Assembly: GCF_009601705.1 (NCBI RefSeq)
Contig: NZ_CP045687.1
Span: forward strand, 780,630-844,629
Direction: 5' to 3'
Origin: Sulfolobus sp. E5-1-F
GTDB taxonomy: Archaea > Thermoproteota > Thermoprotei_A > Sulfolobales > Sulfolobaceae
Length of the DNA: 64,000 bases
Positions 9,331 to 17,597 of the stretch are shown here, in pieces (the stretch's first letter is position 1; every line of letters begins with the position of its first letter). Made by a program: the position numbers and the translations under genes. Below the pieces are notes generated by a model. It saw nothing but the letters and a program-made list of their open reading frames with translations, did no database searches and was not told where the DNA came from.

Positions 9331-9364
9331 ACTTCTGGGGCAGAAGTAGAATTCTGGGGCAGAA
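9331..9364 (+). promoter_or_regulatory. Tandem palindrome in the leader of an archaeal ATPase gene
   Basis: ACTTCTG-GGG-CAGAAGT (9331-9347) is a perfect 7-bp inverted repeat with a 3-base centre. TTCTGGGGCAGAA recurs at 9352-9364, directly before the TTG start at 9366. The same arrangement precedes the related gene start at 16550. It could be a tandem operator or two RNA hairpins hiding the start codon. Confidence 0.6.
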
Positions 9365-9365
9365 G

Positions 9366-10427
9366 TTGTTATTTGATGAAAGGCCTAAGGAGAATAGAGA
9401 AGATTTGTTCGATAGGGAAAAAGAGATTAAAGAAATAATGAGTAACATCAACAGACCCTTAATTTTGATCACTGGAGTCAGAAGAATAGGTAAAACATCA
9501 GTACTAAAGGTAGCACTTAACGAGTTGAAAATACCTTATGTGATTATAGATTGTAGAAACTTGCGCCCTAACTACAGTAGAGGGGACTTATACTCACTTT
9601 TCTCTAACGCTTTTTCATCAAAACTATCCACCTTCCTTGACGTGTTAAGTAAGATAAGAGGAATTAGCATTCTCGGCAATAGCGTTGAACTGAAATGGAA
9701 GGGTAGAGAATACGTCAGTTTATCAGATCTCTTTGACCACTTAAATGAGAAGAGGATGGTAATAGGAATTGACGAAGCCCAAAAATTGAGGGGCCCATTA
9801 TCAAATGAAATAAGAGAAGCTATTGCTCACGCTTACGATTATGACAGAAATCTGACCTTTATTTTAACTGGTTCTGAGGTGGGACTACTTCATGACTTTT
9901 TAGGAGCGGAGGATTCTAGGTCACCACTCTATGGTAGATACTATTACGAAATAACGTTAGAGAGGTTTGATAAAGAGAAGAGCCAGCAGTTTTTAAGAAA
10001 GGGTTTTGAGGAGTTATCATTAAAGGTAGAGGAGAGTGTGATACAAGATATCATTGCAATGGTTGACGGTATTCCAGGGTGGCTAACTTTTGCTGGAAAT
10101 CAATATTTCAATAACAAGGATTTGAAAAAAGTAAAGGATATGGCAATAAACGTCGCTTTAAATGAAATTAACAGTTTGATCTCGATTAAAAATAACGTTT
10201 CTCCCATTGTAGCAAAGCGTTACAGAACAGTGCTAAGGTGCATAGCTAAGGGAATGAATAGTTGGAGTAAGATAGTTAATTGTTTACAAGATGAGGAAGG
10301 TAGTACGATTTCTAGTAGTGTTCTTAGTAACATTCTAAATACTTTAGAAAAACTGAGCATAATTGATGAAAATTATGAATTTTTAGACCCAGTTTATAAG
10401 GAAGCATCTAAGATGCTTAGAAACTAA
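9366..10427 (+). CDS. Archaeal AAA ATPase (ATPase_2 family)
   Basis: A 353-residue STAND/AAA-like ATPase. The N-terminal LFDxRPKENREDLFDREKEI signature is typical of archaeal ATPases. Walker A is GVRRIGKTS (about residues 37-45), Walker B MVIGIDEAQKL (about 132-142), and FILTGSEVGLL is the sensor segment, followed by a C-terminal winged-helix region (about residues 280-350). The start is TTG, placed directly after the second leader palindrome. Two broken relatives lie at 16550 and 59577, so the family has expanded and decayed in this region. The biological role is unknown; roles in defence or element maintenance are only suggested by context. Confidence 0.85.
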   Translation: MLFDERPKENREDLFDREKEIKEIMSNINRPLILITGVRRIGKTSVLKVALNELKIPYVIIDCRNLRPNYSRGDLYSLFSNAFSSKLSTFLDVLSKIRGISILGNSVELKWKGREYVSLSDLFDHLNEKRMVIGIDEAQKLRGPLSNEIREAIAHAYDYDRNLTFILTGSEVGLLHDFLGAEDSRSPLYGRYYYEITLERFDKEKSQQFLRKGFEELSLKVEESVIQDIIAMVDGIPGWLTFAGNQYFNNKDLKKVKDMAINVALNEINSLISIKNNVSPIVAKRYRTVLRCIAKGMNSWSKIVNCLQDEEGSTISSSVLSNILNTLEKLSIIDENYEFLDPVYKEASKMLRN

Positions 10428-10605
10428 TTTATAATTTTAATATTTCGATATTCTAAAAATGGAATTATTTTATTTTATCGGTATATTCAGAAGTTCCATG
10501 ACTTTGTACTAAGGACTCTTTTGCTAACCTACTTCTTAATAGATTTTACCTCTATGGTGAGATTATTTCATCACTCGTCAAAGGCATCTATTGCAAAATT
10601 AAACA

Positions 10606-10881
10606 ATGAAACTAAAGGAATTGTTTGAGAATATTGATGCCTTAAAAAAGAGTATTGAGTCTCCTTAAAGAGGTTAAAGGTGAGGCTGGAGGAAGTGAGG
10701 TAGATAAGATAGTAGTTGAATGGTTAAGAATAGATAATGTGGGTTTTAGCTGGAGTTAATTACGCTAGTATTTCTGGTGTTTTTAGTACTTTATAATTTA
10801 TTATTATTAATATACTATTTAGAAGGTCAGAGAAACAAAATAGACCTCCTTTCAACATTCTATTTCAAGAAAAATTTATAG
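10606..10881 (+). pseudogene. Degraded small gene with membrane tail
   Basis: The sequence reads MKLKELFENIDALKKSIES in one frame, LKEVKGEAGGSEVDKIVVEW in the next, then VLAGVNYASISGVFST and finally YNLLLLIYYLEGQRNKIDLL before a TAG at 10881. The pieces are continuous only with several frameshifts, so I read it as a pseudogene of a small coiled, membrane-anchored protein. The family is not recognised. Confidence 0.4.
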
Positions 10882-10904
10882 TGCGGTATTACCAATATTG
10901 AATT

Positions 10905-11021
10905 ATGAAAGAGCCTATTGGGGTTTACGATAATTGGTTTATCTCTGTTAAGTTGCATTTAGTTAAGGGCCTAAAAGACTCTAGAAAAGTTCATAATACG
11001 TTTAAGTCAAAAGTCACTTAA
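10905..11021 (+). CDS. Small ORF, 38 aa, unknown
   Basis: ATG to TAA, beginning MKEPIGVYDNWFISVKLHLV, ending 28 bases before the nuclease-helicase gene. A TATA-like AAATTTATAG (about 10872-10881) is suitably placed upstream. It may be a leader gene or a relic; there are no homologs I recognise. Confidence 0.35.
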   Translation: MKEPIGVYDNWFISVKLHLVKGLKDSRKVHNTFKSKVT

Positions 11022-11049
11022 GAATGAACGAAATTATGGGAGTTTAACG

Positions 11050-12855
11050 ATGCCACTACCTATAATACTAGATGAAAATACCCAAGTTGAAGACTTGATT
11101 ACTGCATATGCGGAAACGTTTAATGAACGTCCTTCTATTAATCAAGAATATGCCTGGAGAAAACTCTTGGACATACTTAAAGGCCTCAATGTCCATCACC
11201 CTATCATAATGGAATATCCAATATTTGTAGAAAGAGTTGACACTATCTTTGTAGATAAAGATAAAGCCTTAGTAGTTGAGGCCAAGGGTTGGAAGAAAGT
11301 AGAACGCATTGACGACCTTACTGTAAGAGCTGATGGAGAACTTCGCTTAGATCCATGCTATCAGTTGAATAACTATGTAACTAAATTAAACACTTTCCAC
11401 TCCTCAGGTATAAAGTTTGATGGTTCACTCTTCCTTTATAATACTGTGGACTACTCCTCTTCAGAATGTGAGATTTTGAGGAACTCTAACGATCTAAAGA
11501 AGAAACTTGATAACTATTCGCCGGGAGACACACAAGACGTTTACAAGATAATAAACGGGAAGTTTATATTAACTAAGGACTTTATTGAATTTGTTGCTAA
11601 AGTAAAAGAGTATTTAAAAGGGAACGTGGCTAAGGCAATTTTACCTTATGGTTTTGGTCTAACAGAGGAACAAGGATTAATCTTAAGCAAAGTTTTGAAA
11701 GCCCTTGAAGATAAAAGTGTAAAGAAGAACTTTCTTATAAGAGGTGGTAGCGGATCTGGCAAGAGCTTATTAGCTGTGACTATCTTCTTGGAAGCGTTAA
11801 GCAGAAATTATTTTGTCATCTTATCTTATAAAAATCAAAGATTACTAAACGCTATAAGATTATTATTAAGTGAAAGTCAAAGAAAGCGTAAAGAAAGTGA
11901 CATTTACGGAAGTAAAGCACAAGGTTTATCCCAGTTTATCATGTTTTACTCAACGGGTTATGGATTCGGAGTGGGAGAGGATAGGTTCCCAGAACGATTA
12001 AAGGAAACCTTCGGAAGAGATGTAAGCGATATAGACTTAATTGTATTCGACGAAGCCCAAAGGATGAGCGTTAACGTAATAAAAAATTCTCCCAGAGGGA
12101 GGGTTAACGTGTATTTTTATGACGACTCTCAGATATTGATAGGCAATGAAGGAGGGACTGAAGGAAACTTTAAAAAATACTTGAATAACATAGATGAGTA
12201 TCAATTAACATCATCCATAAGGGTACCTAAAGAGTATATTAGTGCAGTGAAAGGAATACTTGAAGATAGGAAAGTGAGAGTGGAAAATTATGATTTCAGA
12301 ATATTTGATAACATAGTCCACATGTTAAATGAGCTGAAAAAGAGGAAAGAGGAAGGGAGGAAAGTTGCGTTAATATGTAGCTTTACGGAATCTGAGGGCG
12401 ACAGCAAAAATAAGACTGATTGGAATTCGACAAAGAACATAAGGATTGGTTATCCATTACAGTCAGGATTTGAATTATACAAGAATACAGGATTAAAGAT
12501 TAAGTGGCTAATGGACGAGAAAACAGAGTATCCTAAATATTGGAAAGGGGAGTTGGATCCATTAACTTACTGCGCTTCAGTATATGGAGCACAAGGATTT
12601 GAGGCCGATTATGTTGGAGTTGTATGGGGAAGGGATATGATATGGAGGAATGGATGGACTGTAAACCCAGATCCAATAACAGATTATGTAGGTCATAGGA
12701 ACTCGTTGAAGAAAATAGCTAAAGAGGATAAGGCTAAGGCACTTGAACTGCTTAAAAATAGGTACTACGTTATGTTAACTAGGGGTATAAGGGGCGTGTA
12801 TTTGTTCTTTGAGGATCAAAGAACCGGAGAACATGTAAGGGAATTATTCAGTTAA
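11050..12855 (+). CDS. Nuclease-helicase of the DUF2075 type (probable defence protein)
   Basis: 601 residues. The N-terminal part has a PD-(D/E)XK-like core, ERVDTIFVDKDKALVVEAKG (D about 63, E-x-K about 76-78), as in NERD-type nucleases. The rest is a superfamily 1-like motor: Walker A RGGSGSGKSLL (about 231-241), Walker B DLIVFDEAQR (about 334-343), DDSQ, a GAQGFEADYVGVVWG block (about 514-528) and RYYVMLTRG (about 576-584), the equivalent of helicase motif VI. DUF2075 proteins occur in bacterial and archaeal defence islands and are thought to act on foreign DNA. It is followed by a micro-gene at 12890. The exact activity is not known. Confidence 0.82.
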   Translation: MPLPIILDENTQVEDLITAYAETFNERPSINQEYAWRKLLDILKGLNVHHPIIMEYPIFVERVDTIFVDKDKALVVEAKGWKKVERIDDLTVRADGELRLDPCYQLNNYVTKLNTFHSSGIKFDGSLFLYNTVDYSSSECEILRNSNDLKKKLDNYSPGDTQDVYKIINGKFILTKDFIEFVAKVKEYLKGNVAKAILPYGFGLTEEQGLILSKVLKALEDKSVKKNFLIRGGSGSGKSLLAVTIFLEALSRNYFVILSYKNQRLLNAIRLLLSESQRKRKESDIYGSKAQGLSQFIMFYSTGYGFGVGEDRFPERLKETFGRDVSDIDLIVFDEAQRMSVNVIKNSPRGRVNVYFYDDSQILIGNEGGTEGNFKKYLNNIDEYQLTSSIRVPKEYISAVKGILEDRKVRVENYDFRIFDNIVHMLNELKKRKEEGRKVALICSFTESEGDSKNKTDWNSTKNIRIGYPLQSGFELYKNTGLKIKWLMDEKTEYPKYWKGELDPLTYCASVYGAQGFEADYVGVVWGRDMIWRNGWTVNPDPITDYVGHRNSLKKIAKEDKAKALELLKNRYYVMLTRGIRGVYLFFEDQRTGEHVRELFS

Positions 12856-12889
12856 CAGCCCCTTTCTAATAATAATATCCATTTCATAA

Positions 12890-13009
12890 ATGATAGTGGT
12901 GGAATATAAGGGGTTAAAAATATATCTTAAGGATAAGGAAAGCCTAAACTCTTTTCTTAAAAAATATGGTATTAGCTTAGAAGAAATAAGCATCGTCAGC
13001 GTTAGCTAG
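12890..13009 (+). CDS. Micro-gene of the MII..KG family, 39 aa
   Basis: ATG at 12890 to TAG at 13009, 34 bases after the nuclease-helicase and on the same strand. The start MIVVEYKGLKIYLKDKESLN matches the pattern of the convergent micro-genes beside the two McrBC-like loci (20348-20491: MIIALIKGIKMSFPDEESLN; 62950-63057: MIIKKIKGVVVSFPSERIM). All have a short beta-like N-terminus, KG, then an acidic residue cluster and a helical second half. The function is unknown; association with three nuclease/ATPase loci suggests an accessory role. Confidence 0.55.
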   Translation: MIVVEYKGLKIYLKDKESLNSFLKKYGISLEEISIVSVS

Positions 13010-13049
13010 GAATTAAACTATAGGTGTTATCTTATATTAGCTTAGCAAC

Positions 13050-13292
13050 TTGCAAGGTGATATATATATATTATTTAAATCTAAAAACTTTTTATATGGA
13101 AGAGCTGAATATAATCTAATGATCGGGAAAGTGTATTCGTGCTTAGGTCCTATATATATCAAGATCGCGGAAGAAAAATGTGATGAAAATAATAAGGATG
13201 AAGTTATATCAAAATGGAAATATGCGTGCCTTATAGAGTTCTTCGATGAAGAAGGAAACTTGATAGACTCAATAGATCCCAAAGAATTATAA
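13050..13292 (+). CDS. Hypothetical protein, up to 80 aa
   Basis: Frame open from TTG at 13050; ATG at 13122 would give a 56-residue form, MIGKVYSCLGPIYIKIAEEK onward. The sequence is soluble, with a mixed beta/alpha pattern and an acidic C-terminus (DEEGNLIDSIDPKEL). It follows the micro-gene on the same strand. I do not recognise it. The antiparallel ORF on the same bases has poorer composition and no promoter. Confidence 0.45.
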   Translation: MQGDIYILFKSKNFLYGRAEYNLMIGKVYSCLGPIYIKIAEEKCDENNKDEVISKWKYACLIEFFDEEGNLIDSIDPKEL

Positions 13293-13515
13293 GAATGTTA
13301 AATGTAGCATATTAGTCGATAGCAAAGGACGTCGTAATATTTTACTACTGTTTCTAGTTTAGAGTGAATGTTTCATCTCTCCATATAAACATTTGAATCG
13401 ATAAATTGGCTTAACTAGATTCCTTCTGCATATCATAAAAGAAAAGTTAATAATTTATGTAAAATGATTAGCACGTTATAAGGTTATTTAGATATTATGA
13501 CAGTTTAGAAATAGA

Positions 13516-13693
13516 TAGTACTTTACGTAAATTTACCTTAAATCACTTAAATCTTAAATATTGACATAGATTCTCTTCAATGAGATTTGAGTAACTATGA
13601 ATAGTTAAGGCGTACATAGTAGGAATATACCTTAAATCTTACATAGGAAAGATTAAACATTATATACTACACGTAATTTTCAGGAAACTACTA
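13516..13693 (+). repeat. MITE-like repeat, copy 1 (about 178 bp)
   Basis: Starts TAGTACTTTACGTAAATTTA and ends TTTTCAGGAAACTACTA; the ends form an imperfect inverted repeat (TAGTAGTTT type). Three more copies lie at 25748-25917 (reverse), 35575-35753 and 44445-44621, sharing internal blocks such as ATAGATTCTCTTC and ACGTTATATACTA. There is no coding capacity. It resembles the non-autonomous Sulfolobus MITE (SM) families in size; which IS mobilises it is not clear. Confidence 0.7.
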
Positions 13694-13701
13694 ATAGAGA
13701 T

Positions 13702-14050
13702 TGAAGTTATTGAAGTAACTGATGACAGGGAAGAAGTTTATGAATTTATTTATGGTGGTATAGTTCCCGTGAAAGAGTTTGATATTTATGTCTAACCTAC
13801 GGAGGAGTTTGATAATTTTCTTAACGAAAGTCCATTTTTGGCTAACGTATACATGAACGGAGACTTTATCATTAAGAGAATTAACGTTAATGCTGACGTA
13901 GAGAGAGTGAGGAAAATAGCAAAAGGGAGTTTGAGGAACTATGCACAGAGGGAAAACGAACAACCTCTATTGCCTACTACAACCTTATATCTCCTTGCAC
14001 GTTCCCTAAGGATAGACATGAGGTTATTAGATACTGATCAAAAAAAGTGA
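13702..14050 (+). pseudogene. Gene fragment cut by the MITE, with an in-frame stop
   Basis: The frame reads EIEVIEVTDDREEVYEFIYG directly after the MITE end, meets a TAA at about 13795, then continues in the same frame as PTEEFDNFLNESPFLANVYM and through RNYAQRENEQPLLPTTTLYL to a TGA at 14050. The start is missing. A truncated gene with one nonsense change is the simplest reading. No family recognised. Confidence 0.45.
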
Positions 14051-14106
14051 GAGTAATTTAATCTTATTCGACTTCTGCTTATTGTTCTTTTTGTTGAAGT
14101 GAATTT

Positions 14107-14643
14107 TCATTGTTGAGAGTTTTTGGCGTTATCTACTTTGAACATTATTACTTGTACTAAACTGCTCTCCTTGTTGTTTTGATCTGGTACTTTTAGTCCT
14201 AAAGCTACTACTTCTTCTTCTGGCACAACTATCCTTCCACCTTTCTGTACCTTAGTTTTGAAGATTGCGTTTCTCTTAAAAAACGTTATTAAGGAATCCC
14301 TCAACGCGTCTTGCAACTGTGATATTATGTTTGAGTCAGACCTTATAGGTGTTCTAGGTTTCTCCTCATAATTCTCCAGAGGTATTAACAGAACTACGAC
14401 TATATCATCTTCTTTCAAATCACCAGATTTTAGATATTCATTAGGAATAGTTATTCTCCTCCCCGTACCAATATATGCTTTAAACGTAACATTTCTAGCT
14501 AAGAGCTTCTCCATTGATTCAACCATTACTGCTTGAGAAAACGATACAATTGCCTTTACTACTTCATTCACATCTATCATATTTAGTAGAGTCTTTATCA
14601 CCTCTAGGGTAGAAGCTTTGGTATTTTTCTCGCCTTGGCTCAT
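14107..14643 (-). CDS. Tandem AbrB-like DNA-binding protein
   Basis: A 178-residue protein with two AbrB/SpoVT-type swapped-hairpin segments: FKAYIGTGRRITIPNEYLKS (about residues 56-75) and FKTKVQKGGRIVVPEEEVVA (about 125-144), joined by a helix. The first 50 residues form a helical segment. ATG at 14643 is preferred over TTG at 14649 because a TATA-like GTTTAAATG (14666-14674) lies about 27 bases upstream, which fits leaderless translation. Family knowledge: AbrB-like proteins are transcription regulators or antitoxins. No toxin partner is adjacent, so a stand-alone regulator is more likely. Confidence 0.75.
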   Translation of the reverse strand: MSQGEKNTKASTLEVIKTLLNMIDVNEVVKAIVSFSQAVMVESMEKLLARNVTFKAYIGTGRRITIPNEYLKSGDLKEDDIVVVLLIPLENYEEKPRTPIRSDSNIISQLQDALRDSLITFFKRNAIFKTKVQKGGRIVVPEEEVVALGLKVPDQNNKESSLVQVIMFKVDNAKNSQQ

Positions 14644-14665
14644 ATGCAATATGACTAAATTTGGA

Positions 14666-14674
14666 CATTTAAAC
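14666..14674 (-). promoter_or_regulatory. TATA box of the AbrB-like gene
   Basis: GTTTAAATG on the minus strand, 27 bases before the ATG at 14643; this spacing points to a leaderless transcript. Confidence 0.5.
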
Positions 14675-14800
14675 CTTTCTATGCCGAAATTTACCGAAAT
14701 TTATAGTCACACAAACCAAAAAGTTCTTCATTAGTCTGACCAACACCTTTCTGGAACTCATGTAGTACTCATGTTACATAAAACTTCTTTTCGACTAAAA

Positions 14801-14960
14801 GAGTGCGGACAACAATTTACTTAATTTAAAATAAATTGTTTTTGTACGTGAGGTAAATAATTTTATTTAGCGTAGTACCTTTTCGGTGAGCACATAATGA
14901 ACATGAAGTATTTCAGTGTTCACCCAAGTTATTTTAATCCTAGGAATATATATGGAAATA
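14801..14960 (+). mobile_element. Left-end fragment of an IS6-like element (copy C)
   Basis: GAGTGCGGACAACAATTTAC at 14801 matches the terminal repeat of the elements at 4226 and 16708, and TTTTATTTAGCGTAGTACCTT and GGTGAGCACATAATGAAC also match their left part. Similarity fades after about 14935 and no right end is seen. The divergence suggests a related, older element. The rest of 14700-15168 holds no gene. Confidence 0.6.
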
Positions 14961-15168
14961 ACGTGCTCAATGTCCTGCTAGAACGTTTATGAGTTTTCGA
15001 TTTTCACACCTCATTGAAGATAATATTAGGAAAATTATTAATAATATTACAATACTGTTAGCTGTTTACCTAACGTAATAACCTAAAGTTTTTAACTTTA
15101 CTCAATTGTGTCTTATTTTGGTTGATTCTGGCTTATAACGCCAAATTCAACCAAAAAATTTTTATTCT

Positions 15169-16182
15169 ATGAAAACCATATATTATAATGGGGTGTTCAA
15201 ATTTTACCCGTTTGTAATCCCCAATGAAGATGAACTTAAGGGTTTCTTATCTCTTATCAAAGAGTTGGAAACTCTATTCTCTAAAGTCTATCCCGTAATC
15301 TCCTTTTACGAGCCCATTATCGGACACAAGAAGAGCACTCTTGATGACAATATGATAGAGCTAATAGGAAGAAATAAGGGCCTATTTAAGGATAGTGACG
15401 TAATAGAATTTGCTGACGGGGAAACCATTAATATGATAAAAGAAACCTACACTTCATTATTTGGAATGTTTTACGACAGATATAACATAAATGAGTTTGA
15501 GATACAAAATATAGAGAAGGACTTTTCTAGAATTCGATCCCTGATTGAAAAATTGAACCCATTAAGTAATAAGGTTAGTTATTTCTTATCCTCACTAGAA
15601 AGTGTTCCGGTAGAGTATCTTCAAAGCCAAGGAATTAAAAACTTAGACCTCCGTGCGAGATATGATGATTTGGAGCTTTGGATTCAAGAGAACTTCTTAT
15701 ACACTGTTATGTTAAATGGAAATCCATTATACTCCTTACTTTCGAGGATAATTGATATTTATGAAATGGCAAGACCATTCGTAAACTTGTTTATTAGAAA
15801 TATTAAAGAAACGTTTAAAAGTTCATATATTGCCTACCTAAGAACCTTTTATGTTAACCTAAATGATGATAAGGCTAAGATAACTTATAACAATTTGGAG
15901 TTCCCTGAAATTAAGAGAGATAAAATTATCTCACTTTTAGGACAAGGTACGTGGTACAAGGTCTTTCATCTCACAAAATTTTCACCCGATGCCTTACATC
16001 TTCCTCACCATACCCCACCTACTACTTTTCGTCGATATAGGCGATATCAATATCACCTAAATGAACCACTTGAGACAGTTAGGACGATATGGGTAAGTAA
16101 TCACATACCTGAACTTCTAGGCGGAAAAAGAAACACTCACTCCTTATCTAGTCCCGCAATTGAGATAGAGGTTTATCCCTAA
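15169..16182 (+). CDS. Hypothetical protein, 337 aa
   Basis: ATG at 15169. Predicted soluble and mostly helical over residues 20-230 (SLIKELETLFSKVYP, IEKDFSRIRSLIEKLN and similar), with an unusual C-terminal stretch HLPHHTPPTTFRRYRRYQYH (about 277-296) rich in His, Pro and Arg. No domain is recognised. It lies between an IS fragment and a truncated ATPase, upstream of the McrBC-like locus, and is read in the same direction, so it could be a leftover or partner of that island. The distance to the next gene (over 300 bases) argues against an operon. Confidence 0.6.
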   Translation: MKTIYYNGVFKFYPFVIPNEDELKGFLSLIKELETLFSKVYPVISFYEPIIGHKKSTLDDNMIELIGRNKGLFKDSDVIEFADGETINMIKETYTSLFGMFYDRYNINEFEIQNIEKDFSRIRSLIEKLNPLSNKVSYFLSSLESVPVEYLQSQGIKNLDLRARYDDLELWIQENFLYTVMLNGNPLYSLLSRIIDIYEMARPFVNLFIRNIKETFKSSYIAYLRTFYVNLNDDKAKITYNNLEFPEIKRDKIISLLGQGTWYKVFHLTKFSPDALHLPHHTPPTTFRRYRRYQYHLNEPLETVRTIWVSNHIPELLGGKRNTHSLSSPAIEIEVYP

Positions 16183-16515
16183 ACCCCATCTAAGGTTATC
16201 GTTCTCTAGACTAGATAAGTTTCCTTTGCCAAAAATAGACAAATACAATTCATTTTTTATAGATGAAAATGGCTTGTGATTTTTGAATATATCTTGTTAA
16301 AGTACTGTTATATTCTCCCTTCAATACATGTAATTCATTTTTAACTCAACTTAAATTCACAGGTAACAAGTAAACAGATGTCTTCTTATACGTTCTAACT
16401 CCATAAGACTAAAGAAGCTTACTGATAATACCAATAAAATGAAAAATATTTTATTATATATTATGTTAATTTCTCTTAACGTCCAGTGAAACAAAAAGTC
16501 AGAGACAGTTTTTTA
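16183..16515. other. Intergenic, no gene seen
   Basis: AT-rich stretch with no open frame that looks coding on either strand. An AT-rich run at about 16440-16462 may hold the promoter for the truncated ATPase at 16550. Confidence 0.4.
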
Positions 16516-16550
16516 CTTTTGGGGGTAGAAGTTACTTCTAGGGGTAGAAG
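16516..16550 (+). promoter_or_regulatory. Tandem palindrome before the truncated ATPase gene
   Basis: CTTTTGGGGGTAGAAG (16516-16531, one arm imperfect) and CTTCTAGGGGTAGAAG (16535-16550, perfect 6-bp arms). The last base is also the first base of the GTG start. Same design and 19-base period as at 9331-9364. Confidence 0.6.
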
Positions 16551-16707
16551 TGCTATTTGATCCTTCACCTAAGGATAACAGAAAAGACTTCTTCGATAGA
16601 GAAAATGAAATTGAGAAGTTGAAAGGACTAAGGGCACCGATAACCTTAGTTTTAGGGTTAAGAAGAACTGGAAAATCATCCTTAATAAAGATAGGAATAA
16701 ACGAGTT
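16550..16707 (+). pseudogene. Archaeal ATPase gene truncated by an IS6-like element
   Basis: Begins MLFDPSPKDNRKDFFDRENE and keeps Walker A, GLRRTGKSS, so it is a paralog of the gene at 9366. At residue 53 (INEL) the frame runs into the left end of the IS6-like element at 16708. The remaining ATPase sequence is not found beyond the right end of the element, so the insertion was accompanied or followed by a deletion. No function can remain. Confidence 0.8.
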
Positions 16708-17491
16708 GAGTGTGTTCAACAATTTAATTAATTTGAAATTAATCGTATAAGTTGCTTCTATTATAGAAATAAATCCTTTTATTTAGCGTAATACCTTTTT
16801 GGGTGAGCACATGCCTAATAAATGGAATATTCCCGTCTAACCCAGGTTATTTTAATCCTATGGAGTATAATATTAATTTTAAGCCAAGATTTCACGTTAG
16901 GGAGGAGATCGCATTAGGCTTAGCGAGTTATCTAGCTGGCTTATCCTCTTGGAGGACAACGCTACCACATTCCACCTTGCTTTACTATTACAAGAGGCTT
17001 GGTAGGGTTAAGTATGTAGTATCCTTGAGTCTTTACGCTATTGACGAGACTTTTACGTTAGGGGTAATTACTATTACGTTTGGACCGTTAGGGATGTTGT
17101 GACAAAGGCTATTCCCTTCTTCATGGCTTGAGGAGTGGTTTTCACGTGTTAATTGTCCTAGTTAACATGAGGGGGGATTGAGGAAATTGCGAGTAGGTAC
17201 TTTAAGAGGGTTGATCGAGTAGTTTACTTGCATGATGGTTTACCAGTTCTTTGACTGGTTTAATGTTGGGCATAAGAGGGTTTGGTAGGAGGGATTACGC
17301 TGAGCAATGACATTAAAGCATAGGCTCTCCTCTATGGACTTTCATTTCCCTTGGAGTTCAAATAGGTTAACGAGTTGGCTCTCTACCTTCTTCCTACTCT
17401 ACAACATTCTTTACGCTCAAGTGTATTTAGTGGATAGGAGAGTGATAATAAATGCAAATATCTCAAATGCATAAAATTGTTGACCACACTC
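16708..17491 (+). mobile_element. IS6-like element (ISC774-like), decayed copy B
   Basis: Left end GAGTGTGTTCAACAATTTAA, right end AAATTGTTGACCACACTC, 784 bp. The transposase is broken: 16850-17102 reads FKPRFHVREEIALGLASYLA and HSTLLYYYKRLGRVKYVVSL, then shifts; later pieces encode the DDE block and NANISNA before the right end. More of the reading frame survives than in copy A. Inserted in the ATPase gene. Confidence 0.75.
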
Positions 17492-17597
17492 GCGGCTGGT
17501 TATAAAAATCTCTATAAAATTTTACTATTGACATGGGATAAGATGTAGAGACAAGACAACTTGAAAAATTTATATTGAAAACTTGAGTATTCATATC

